From contig BCIJ01000032.1 in the NCBI GenBank assembly GCA_001599935.1, positions 134,015 to 198,014 of the forward strand: a stretch of DNA of 64,000 nt. The letters are read 5' to 3'. The translations under genes and the position numbers were made by a program. Below the pieces are notes generated by a model, which saw only the letters and a program-made list of their open reading frames with translations, did not search any database and had not been told where the DNA came from. The DNA is from Holtermannia corniformis (Eukaryota; Basidiomycota; Tremellomycetes; Holtermanniales). Positions 54,667 through 63,900 of the stretch are shown here, one piece after another (position 1 is the first letter of the stretch; the number at the start of each line of letters is the position of its first letter).

Positions 54667-57600
54667 ATGCTCCCGAGGGTACTCGGCGGCGGTAGGGACA
54701 CGGTCGCTATACCGTGTGCTGCTTGTAGGCGCGCACTGGCGAGCTCGGCCACGGCTTGGGACGGACCAAGGCTGAGAGTCAAGCACGCGGTCAACCGACC
54801 GTCACCGACCGCGTTTGGGTTGAAGCGAACGGTAGATGCTACGATCCAGAGATCGGAAGAGTATAGTCGTACTGCGCCAGCACCATCAGAGGCGGCTCAA
54901 CAACCCCAGTCGAGCGAGAGACCACTCGATCTCGACCTCGCCCTGCAAGCAGAAGCACGGGCAAACCCAGAGCGTTCTGCACAGTCGAAATCGCTGTTCA
55001 AGCGGATCCTAGACTTGCGCACCAAGAAGCCGGATCAACGCACACAGCCAAACCGTGACGAGCCAGCGTCAGAGGTCAAACGGAAACCGAGGAAATCTTG
55101 GAGTACACGCTTGGACCGCCGTGACGCTCGAGTAGAGGTCGAGGGCCGGGCTTGGATTGAAACCGAGTCGGTCGAGTCGGCTTTGCGCAGACGGGATGAG
55201 CAGGACATTGTGTGGCCAGAGGATCAAGCAGAGGAGGGAGTCAAGTCTGTTATGCACACAGACCCAGATTGCGCGCCAAGCGCGTTCACGGCCGCTTCAC
55301 CTCGAGTTGAATCAGTATTACGCTCTCTACATCCCCGTACGTCTCCACCGGTCCTATGACCCCAGTGCTGATGTTCAACCCCTTGGTGACCAGACTTTGC
55401 TCGTCTAGCTCCAACAAGCGCTCACGACCCTCTGCGTGCGTCTTTCTGGCGCAAAGAGCAGATGGACAGGGGTCGCGCTGATATCCTTTGTGCAGCGCTG
55501 GATACCGCCGGCGAGCCCGAGACTGAACCTCTTTTGTATACCACGAACCCAGACTCGGGCACGCACCCAAAGGAGGTCTCAACCTGGGCGTCTAGCTCAA
55601 AACCAGACGTTGGCCTCGTCGCGGACCGAGAACCGATCCGACCGACGGTGAACGCTATCAGCATGGACAAGTGGAATCTGCCACACGCCAAATCAACGGC
55701 TGCGACTGCGACAACGACATTCAGATCGCCAGCATTGAAATCAGTGCTTGAACGGGGGGCCGAGACTATCCTCTCTCTAGCAGCGGAACCCGAATCATTG
55801 CCAATCCAAGTCCCACCGCCGCCCTCTCTGCGCGCTCCAAACGCGGCGGCGTCGCTCCAAACGCTGCGAGAATCACTGCCACGGTACCACCTCGCGCGCT
55901 CGCTCAAACACTATCGCCGTCTCGAACAGCTCGAATCGACCAGCGAGCTCTCCAACGCCGACTGGGTGCTGATTGCGCGCTTTGTGCACACGGTACTACA
56001 GGGCTCTGTGAGCGGCGGCGTGGCGCCGATCGATCTGTGGAAGATGCTCCTGGACGACCCCGAGGGCTTTGGCATCCTGCGCTCCATGGCGATCCAGAGC
56101 GCCATCGTCTTCTCCGACCCGGCGCTGGCCGAAAAGGATCCCGTGGGTCCACTGGCCTTTACTACGTTTCTCGAAACCCTGCTCAAAGCCGGTCAACCGC
56201 TCCAAGTCGTCTCTGCGTTTGACGCGTTCAAACACCGGCTCAGGCTGCACCAGAACAAGTCGAGCGAAGACCTACATTCGCGCGTGCGCGAAGTCCGCGT
56301 CAGTGCCCGGCTCGACCACGCCTCGTTGATCCCGTACATGCTCTCGTACGTTTGCGCGCACACGATGCTCAACACGTACGACGGCACCGTCATGCTCTCA
56401 CTCCTCGACACGAATGCAAACTACCGTTCGGCCGCCGCGTTCCCGATCGCGCGACTACGCCCAATCTTTGGCTACCGCCCTCGGGGGCCGTTGAAGGCCA
56501 TCGTCGAGCGGACACGGGACAACTGTGCAAAACTGTGCCTCGCAGTACTGTGCTATCACCCTGCCGCGCTCGCGAACCGGATCGTCGGCATGACGGATGC
56601 ACGCGACTGGACCGGCGTGCTCGCGCTCTATCGTGATCTGATGCAGGCTAGCATCGGCCCCGATCGATGGCTCGTCCCGCTCGACGTCGACGGTCGGATC
56701 GAGGCCCGCTTCGACTGTATCCCACTGACGACGCGGATCTGGTGTGAGTCGAGCTTCGAGTGCGGGACAACGCTGACGCGCGCAGCGACCTTTCTCGTCT
56801 CCTTCCGAACGAGCGGTCACATGCACCTGATCGACCAGATGATCCAAGTCGACATGCCCGCCCGCGGCCTCAAGCCTTCGGCGTGGAACCTGTCCCTCGC
56901 AATGCTCAGCTTCGCCATCCGCGGCGCCGACAAGTCGCAACGCGCGTTGCTGCCATTGTATACCCTGCCGACGTCTCGCCCATCAGCCACGGATCAACAA
57001 GCCAGCAACGACGCGGAAACACGGCAGCAATGGCTCGCGCGCGCAGACGAGCTCTGGGAAACCATCCTCGACCTCGGCTACACGCGCCACGACATTGCCA
57101 TCGCTCGTCGCATGGACGTCTTGGAACTCATGGACCGCCCACACGACTGGGAGGAACTGTACAATGCGTGCTTGGCCGGCCATCTCACCGGCGGCGGCAA
57201 GCACACGAGCTCGACCTATATCAAGCTGCTGCTCCTGCGCCACCGGCGGTCCGACGCCTTCCGCGTCCTCGGCCATATGCGCGATCGCAAAGCGCTCGCT
57301 CAACCCGACTTTCACACCTTCCAGACCTTTCTCCGCTACGTCATCCGCGGACCGTACTCGACCCAGGAAAAGCTCGAGACGGTGCAAGCGCTCAACGAGT
57401 TCAACTCGATGTTCGACCCGGGCACCTGGGCCGTCCTCTTGGCGTTTGCGCTCGAAAACGGCCAAGACGTCGAAACGGCGACGCGCGGCATGATCGCCCT
57501 CATGCACACAAAGGTCAAGATGGACGTCATGACCATCACCATGTGGGACTACTTTCTCAGTTCGTTACTCAAGAGTCGAGGACGAGGTCCGTCCGCCGTC

Positions 57601-58188
57601 GAACTCCGCGCGGCCGTCGAGACGTTGCAAGAATTCGGCAGGCGCGGGGCGACAGCCAAGACGGCCAAGACGCTCCTCCACCTCCATCAGCTCGTATCCG
57701 TCAATCTTGCGCGCTCAAACCAGATTGACGCAAACGAGCGCCATCACCTGCTCGTCATCACCATTGCCCTGCTCAAGAGACAGGACCTGTACCCGAACCG
57801 ACGGATCTACGCCGCCATCTTGCGCGCCTGCTTGGAACGCAACGATGACCCAGGCTACGACGAGGCCCTCTACTGGTGGTCCGTCCTCAAGGAGCGCTCC
57901 CAACCGGCCGACTCGGCATGGATCACAATGCTACACGGCCTCACGGCCGGCCATCGCGACAAGGCCGCGCTAGCCCTGATTCAAGATGCGCGCGGCCAGG
58001 TCGGCCGTCAAGGCGACGAGGCCAAGCGCTTCTGGGAGTTGGCCCAAGCGATCGAGGATCGCCAGATCGTGCATGTTGGCTACGAGCCGGGATTGGACGA
58101 CGCCCCAGCCGAGGGCGGTGACGTTCTTCGATGGAAGGGCGACGAGGTCGGAGATGATCTGGATGGCGCTGAAACCGATCAGGCGTGA
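54667..58188 (+). CDS. Large PPR-like helical-repeat protein, probably mitochondrial
   Basis: Two exons with a single phase-1 intron of about 80 nt (donor GTACGT near 55337, acceptor CGTCTAG near 55409). The N-terminus MLPRVLGGGRDTVAIP with CRRALASSATAW is basic, Ser/Ala-rich and lacks acids, like a mitochondrial presequence. About 1,150 residues. The C-terminal two thirds are helical pairs with PPR-like spacing, for example YIKLLLLRHRRSDAFRVLGH, FHTFQTFLRYVIRGPYSTQE, TWAVLLAFALENGQDVETAT and RIYAAILRACLERNDDPGYD. PPR proteins bind organellar RNA and guide processing or translation. The repeat assignment is by eye and moderate. Confidence 0.75.
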
Positions 58189-58520
58189 TACGCCGCCGAC
58201 AGTCCGTAATGCCGCGCCGAGTCGTCCATGTCGTCGCAACCTTTGGGGTCGCCCAGTGATCGACGCGCAACAACTTGGGTCCGACTCGTACTGTCAGCGG
58301 CCCACCAATCAATGCAATCTCAGTCGTCACCTCACTCTCAAGCCACTTCTCACGTCAACTGGCTGCGCCATTGATCACGCGCGTATGGCATTTTCTTTCA
58401 CCGATGCTCAAATTGAGGCTTCAGGAACCGGCTGTCTGGCTTTCAGCCAACTCCGCTTCCGCAGCCTGCTGCAAGAGCGGCTCAGCGTCACCTCCGTCCA
58501 ACCATCAATTGTGTCAAGAG
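58189..58520. other. Intergenic region 5' of the cysteine-rich family B array
   Basis: No supported gene. The reading frame of the decayed family B copy stays open backwards through here, but without a family-like start. Confidence 0.35.
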
Positions 58521-58781
58521 GTGGCAAGCTCGACCACCACGACCTGGCACTGCGGTCAGTACGTGATGCCTTTCAGCTATGCTTGCCTTAGCAAAGACTT
58601 TGACATCGAGCAAAAGTCTGATACGGTTACCCAGGGCACTTGCACGAGCTGTGTCGGCTCCGGCTCGGAATGCAGCGCCAAGGCGGTCTAACCCGAACTG
58701 TGCAAGAGCGAACTATGCAAGAGCGACAAGCACCCTGCACACACGCTGTGCAAAACGGTCGCGGGCGGGGTGCGACCCTAG
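58521..58781 (+). pseudogene. Decayed cysteine-rich family B copy
   Basis: In one frame the sequence reads VASSTTTTWHCGQYVMP, then SDTVTQGTCTSCVGSGSEC, a TAA at 58689-58691, and PELCKSELCKSDKHPAHTLC to TAG at 58779. It aligns with the two intact copies: SSTTTTWHC with SSSTPTAWHC, GTCTSC with GTCKDC, and KHPAHTLC with KHPGLVYC. The start position is GTG where copy 1 has ATG, one Cys of the WHCxxC pair is missing, and TAA interrupts the frame. A short tandem duplication (TGCAAGAGCGA) follows the stop. A 21-nt GT-AG segment could remove the TAA in phase, but such a short intron is unlikely here. Confidence 0.65.
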
Positions 58782-59371
58782 TTGTCGGGATCGACAGATT
58801 TGACATCCATGCGACATACTCCTCTTCCGTCAGCTCAGTGGCGTAACCAAGTATGGTCGGAACGGCGCAACGAAGGGATCGCAAGACTTACCATTATGAA
58901 TCATTGCGATAAGTCTACCATTCGGTCCCGCCTCTATAACGTTGCATGCTTGCAAGCTCCATACTCTTGAGCGACACCCTTGCGCGACTTGCGGCTTCCT
59001 TGTTCTGCGTTTGCTGTGATGAATGGAGGGTCAGATGCCAGTGACTGCGTGGATCCCCATTTTGGGACCGAGCCTATGTCCGGCACGGCGGTCAAGGACA
59101 CATTTGTCAATCGCCGGGCTTCTGCTCGGCCAGGACGAAGGGCTGCTCGCCACTGGCGCAGGACATGCGGGACAGAAAGGTTCGACAAATCCTGCTGAGC
59201 ACGCAACCTTGATCGTGCTCAGCGCGAGGACGAAAAATTGGGCACCGTGGACCCAACCCCAGGGTCCCTTTGTCCGGCACACCAAAGAGTCGGGCTTCTC
59301 ACAGGCAGTCTTCGTGATCAGAATGTCGCTGCACATACATAACCTCGTCACGCGCCATTTCGCAAACCATC
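58782..59371. other. Intergenic region between family B copies
   Basis: About 590 bp. No further cysteine-rich copy, RNA gene or repeat is visible on either strand. Confidence 0.4.
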
Positions 59372-59662
59372 ATGTCCAGCTCCACCCCCACCGCTTGGCA
59401 TTGTCGAAAATGCATATGCGCCAAGAAGAAAGATCAAATGGATCTGGAATTGTTTGGCGACGTCAGGTATAATACGTTGCTCGGACTGTGCAAAGAGTGC
59501 ACCGCAACTTGCACACTTTGCGGCGTGCGCGGTGCACGAGTCGAATTTTGCGAGAGCGAGGAGCATTCCGGCATGGTCTTTTGTCGATCCAATGACGAGC
59601 ACTCGGGCTGCGATCCGTGTGAGGAGTCCGCGGGGACTGAGACGTCAGCAGTGCCTGCGTAG
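59372..59662 (+). CDS. Cysteine-rich small protein, family B copy 1
   Basis: Intronless, 96 residues, starting MSSSTPTAWHCRKC. Then comes DVRYNTLLGLCKECTATC, TLCGVRGARVEFCES, EHSGMVFCRSNDE and GCDPCEESAGTETS. The NTLLGxCKxCTATCTxCG block, the FC..H.G.VFC pair and the GCDPCE end are shared with copy 2. No signal peptide or hydrophobic segment, so the product is probably cytosolic or nuclear. The 10 or so cysteines in CxxC pairs suggest a zinc-ribbon-like or metal-storage fold (inference). Not recognised as any named family. Confidence 0.75.
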   Translation: MSSSTPTAWHCRKCICAKKKDQMDLELFGDVRYNTLLGLCKECTATCTLCGVRGARVEFCESEEHSGMVFCRSNDEHSGCDPCEESAGTETSAVPA

Positions 59663-60030
59663 TGCAAGGTGTGAGAGTGGGAACCGCTTCTTAGCTTGCA
59701 GATGCACGAGCTGCAGCCTTCTCATGACCGGACCGATGTAGACTTGCAGCTATGAGGTCAGTCGTTCGTCACGGCGATCCTGTTGGGGTATTGCGCCTCC
59801 ACCGCTCGATCAGCAGATGACGGCGCGCTCAGATGAAAGGATCTGTGCCGACACTGCATGCTAGGCTTGCGTCATGGGCCCGCCACACACCGCAAAGTCA
59901 ATCACCACTGTTCATCCTTTAAATCAGACGGCAAGTAGAAAGGAAGTCGGCGCCGAGCACCATGGTGCGGAGCAAGTCGAACCACGCTTAAAGCGAGGCG
60001 CAACAGATCAGCGATGACCCACGATACAAC
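59663..60030. other. Intergenic region between family B copies 1 and 2
   Basis: 368 bp with no supported feature. It must contain the promoter of copy 2. Confidence 0.4.
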
Positions 60031-60321
60031 ATGTCGACCATCACGAACTGGCACTGCCAGCGATGCGTCACTCCAGTGACGCAGTCCAATTTCAATGAAG
60101 ACATGCCTTACGAGCAGAATGGCAATACCCTCCTGGGGACCTGCAAGGATTGCACTGCGACGTGTACCGAGTGTGGTGCTTTAGGGGTCAAGAGGGATTT
60201 CTGCTTCAAGCACCCGGGATTGGTCTACTGCACATCAATCGACGCAGCTGAAGACAGCTACGGAGAAGCATACAACGGATGTGATCCATGCGAGGACCGC
60301 CGTGACAGCATGGGTGCGTAG
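60031..60321 (+). CDS. Cysteine-rich small protein, family B copy 2
   Basis: Intronless, 96 residues, the same length as copy 1. It starts MSTITNWHCQRCVTPV, then YEQNGNTLLGTCKDCTATC, TECGALGVKRDFCFKHPG, LVYCTSIDAAEDS and YNGCDPCEDRRDSMGA. Cysteine positions match copy 1, while many other residues differ; the preserved cysteine framework with diverged loops points to purifying selection on the fold. No signal peptide. It lies 277 bp upstream of the copia LTR. Function unknown. Confidence 0.75.
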   Translation: MSTITNWHCQRCVTPVTQSNFNEDMPYEQNGNTLLGTCKDCTATCTECGALGVKRDFCFKHPGLVYCTSIDAAEDSYGEAYNGCDPCEDRRDSMGA

Positions 60322-60444
60322 CCGATGGTGACGTAGACCGGAAAACGTTTGCCCCCGACGTAGATGAACCATCTTTGCGATACAATTGACCAGCCTCGGC
60401 ATGAGCTTCCGCAATATTGATGACAGTCGCTCATCACGGCCTCG

Positions 60445-60469
60445 TGTCACCACTCGGCAAGTGGTGACA
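60445..60469. repeat. Perfect 10-bp inverted repeat (hairpin)
   Basis: TGTCACCACT and AGTGGTGACA are perfect reverse complements separated by a 5-nt loop (CGGCA). It lies between family B copy 2 and the LTR. A terminator-like or palindromic protein-binding role is possible; nothing else in the region explains it. Confidence 0.75.
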
Positions 60470-60597
60470 TTGACACTCGGCGCCGAGGCGCAGTAATATG
60501 GGTCGGCGTAGTCGGCAATACAGTATATCATCCCGGAGTACACCGCCGCGAATATTCCAAACTCACACGGACTTTGAGTCAGACGGCTAGGTCAAAG

Positions 60598-60848
60598 TGT
60601 TGGAATACGCCATGCAGCCAGCCACCCCGGCGGAGGACGCCGCATCCGGCGAACACTACATCCGGCGAGGATGTAGCCAAGACACGTCTGCCGCGGCGAG
60701 GATGTAGTCAAGGCGCCGAGGGACACTACATCCGGCGAGACAGTCAGGATGGCGTGCTAGACATCAGGGACGTCAGAGTTGTAGGCGAAAGCCTACAAAG
60801 AAGCGCCGTAGCGAGCGAGATGCATCACGGTTCTTCCCCAATCTAACA
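60598..60848 (+). repeat. 5' LTR of the copia element
   Basis: Begins TGTTGGAATA, identical to the start of yeast Ty1 LTRs, and ends ATCTAACA, giving imperfect TGTTGGA/TCTAACA terminal inverted repeats. Inside are CACTACATCCGGCGAG at two places (about 60654 and 60724), pairs of CTACATCC and GGATGTAG that can form 8-bp stems, and a perfect 8-bp stem TTGTAGGC/GCCTACAA with a GAAA tetraloop at 60779-60798. Confidence 0.75.
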
Positions 60849-60861
60849 GATTAAGAGTCTG
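60849..60861 (+). other. Primer-binding site matching the anticodon arm of tRNA-Lys(CUU)
   Basis: GATTAAGAGTCTG directly abuts the LTR. Its reverse complement CAGACTCTTAATC is the anticodon stem-loop sequence of eukaryotic tRNA-Lys with anticodon CTT. This implies priming by an internally cut (half) tRNA, as known for Drosophila copia and yeast Ty5, which use initiator tRNA-Met halves. Confidence 0.7.
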
Positions 60862-60902
60862 TCTTACCGAGCTAGCAAGCACCAGAGCCATCGTCAATTA
60901 CC

Positions 60903-63900
60903 ATGTCCGACAACACGGGCACAGCCAAGGGCGTGGGAAGTACCTTTATCGCAAAGATACCCGTTCTCACCGGCATTGACAATTACTCTGCATGGCGTAG
61001 CGCCGTACTTGCGTACTTGCGCTCAGAGCAAGCCGACGCGGTCGTGCTTGGACTTGTGCAAAGGCCAGGCATCCCGCCAAGGCTATTCGGGATCGAGCCA
61101 GAAGACGCGGCGGCGAATGAGAGCCTCAGGATGGCCTTCGCGCGCGCAACGTCCATCGTACCGGCTGGCCTCAACGACGCCGAGTCGAAGGAATTCAGGG
61201 AATTCAACCGGCAAGAGGCCAAGGGAGCCGTCATCCTACTCACCATCGCCGAATACCTCCGCACCGATGTTGAGGACCTCGCCAGCACCCGGGAGCAATG
61301 GGAATACTTGGAGAAGATCCACCCGATTGGCACCGACAACGTCCGGAACAAGATCAAGCGTCAGCTCGCGACGCTCGTCCTCACTTCCACTTCACCCACC
61401 GACATGCGCACCCACATCATTCGATTCAACAGCCTGATCTCGCAGGCGAAGGCGGCCAGGCTCGACTCGCTTCTTGAGGTCGGCACTCGAATCCAGTCGT
61501 TTGTCGACACGCTCGGCGCCGAGTTTACGCTTTGGAAGCAGAACTTCAAGCAAGAGAGGCGTCTGGAGGCAGAGGGACAGTGGGTGGCGACGATGAACAA
61601 ACTCTGGAACGAGGAAATCATCGCGAGGGAGACGGCGAGGGGACAGGGCGAGGTGGCTATGTTCGTCAGCAAGCCTAAAGGCGCGCGAAAGGATCGCCGA
61701 GACGACGACAATGGACGCACCCGCACTCCAAGACCCGCCAACGCCGACGCCGACAAGGACTCCGTCAAGAAGGACGCAAGATCGCGAGGAAGCCGAGGGA
61801 GAGGCCGACCGGGGCGAGGGAGTCGAGGCGAGGGAAGGGACAGGGACGACGGCTGCTACAACTGCGGTAAAGCTGGGCATTACGCGCGAGATTGTAGGCA
61901 GCCGAAGAGGGAGAAGGGAGAAGAGGCCAAGCTCCTGAGCTACGATTCAGCCGACTCGATCAACGAGTACGCGCAGATGGCAAGAAGGACCGACGCACCA
62001 CCCTCCAATCAACACCCGCTCTCTCCCTCTCCCACCGACACCTGGCTCGTCGATTCTGCCTGCACGGCATCCGTATCGCCCGATCGAAGCTTGATCAACC
62101 GATACCGGCATCTCGACCAATTGGTGCGCTTCAACGTAGCCGAAGACGGCACCCAGATCGACGCGATTGGCGTGGGCGAAACCGAGCTGCGCCTTGAAGG
62201 CAGCGGCAAGACTATAACCGTCAGTCCCGTCTACTTTGCACCCAAGGCGTCCAACAACTTGCTCTCCGCCACCTCCATGCTCAGCAAAGGCTGGGCGATG
62301 TACGCAGACGCCCGCGGAGGGCATCTCGCAAAGGGAGAAGGCAAGATCCGACTCACGATGAAGTTGGACCGATTCCTCCACGCCGATGCCGTCCGGGACG
62401 GGCATGCGGCGTACCATGTGGCGCAAGTTTCGAAGCTTGAGCTCGAACACCGGCGCCTAGGCCACATAGGCGTGCCACGCCTCATCGAGCTCGCCAAGCG
62501 TGGCTTGCTTCGATACTCGTACGACGAGATCCGGACCGACGGCTTCAAAGGTGCCGACTGCTCAACTTGTCAGTCGTACAAAGCCGTGCGCGCGCCGAAG
62601 GGACGTACCTTGCCTCGAGCCGACGAGGACCTGTCCCTAATCCACATCGACTTGGCCGGGCCATTCGAGCCGTCGAANATCGGCAACATGTGGTTGGTCG
62701 TCATCGTGGACGACAGATCGGGAGCCGTGGCCGCGGTGCCGACGGCGAAGAAGTCGGATGCACTCGATGTGCTGCGCAAGATCGTCACGCTCTGGGAGCG
62801 GCAGTTCGGCAAGATCGTCAAGAGGATTCGCAGCGACGGCGAAAGCGTGCTGGATAGCAAAGAGGCGAAGGCCTGGTATGGTCAGCTCGGGATCCTTCAT
62901 CAAGTGTCGCCGCGCCACACGCCGGAGCTCAACGGCAAAGCCGAAAGGACGATTCGCACCATCAAGGAGGGCACGAGAGCCATGGTGAACGGCAGTGGCA
63001 TGGGCCACGCCTACTGGGACCGCGCGTCAGAGTACGCCGCCGTCATTCTCAACAAGTCTACGATCGACAGAGCCGGAGTGTCGGCCTGGGAGAAAATCAC
63101 CGGCAGGCAAGCAGGGCTTGCAAGCGTCCGAGAGTTCGGCTCATACGGGTACGCTCAACTGCCGCAAGGCACAAGGTCGAAGGCGTCCTTCGAAACCCCC
63201 AACGGCCGACTCTGCCGAATCATTGGTCAAAGGATCGATATGAGCGGCTGGATCGTCGAATTCGCCGACAGCGGCGACGTGCAGTATTCGCGAGACGTGC
63301 GGCTGCACACCGGGCCCGTCCGGCCAACCATCGAGGCGGAGCCCATCGAGTCCATCACGCGCCAAGAAGACACCGAGGGATTCGTCGAAATCCCTACAAG
63401 CCTTGGCGACGAGGCCAACAACCACGCGGACGATGCATCAGAGCATCAGGCCGAAGACGATTCCGAGGCGGAAGTTGTCGAGCCAAGATTGGCCGCCGGC
63501 CAGGCGGCCGGCGAGCCCGCCGAGCCTGCCGAGCCGAGGGCTGCGGCACCGAAGGCTGCCAAGACCAAGACCAAGACGATCGGCGTAACCACGATCGACT
63601 TACCTCGAGCCTCCCCCGATCACCACCTCCTCCCTCACGAACAAGTCGACAAACCCAGCGGTGTTATCGTCACGAATCGACTCATTGAAGAGCTTCGAAG
63701 GAAGGAGACCCAGTCCAAAGAGCGATTGAGTGCCGAGGAGAAGGGAATTTGGAACCGCTGGAGAAGGTTTCAGATACCGGAGGCGCAGCCGACCCAATCG
63801 GACTCACCAGTCGATCTCGGCCGCGGCAAGAGGGCCAGCCAACCCAGCGCGCGATTGCGACAAAGTGCCTTCGCCAACGAGCTCGACGAGGACGAGCCAA

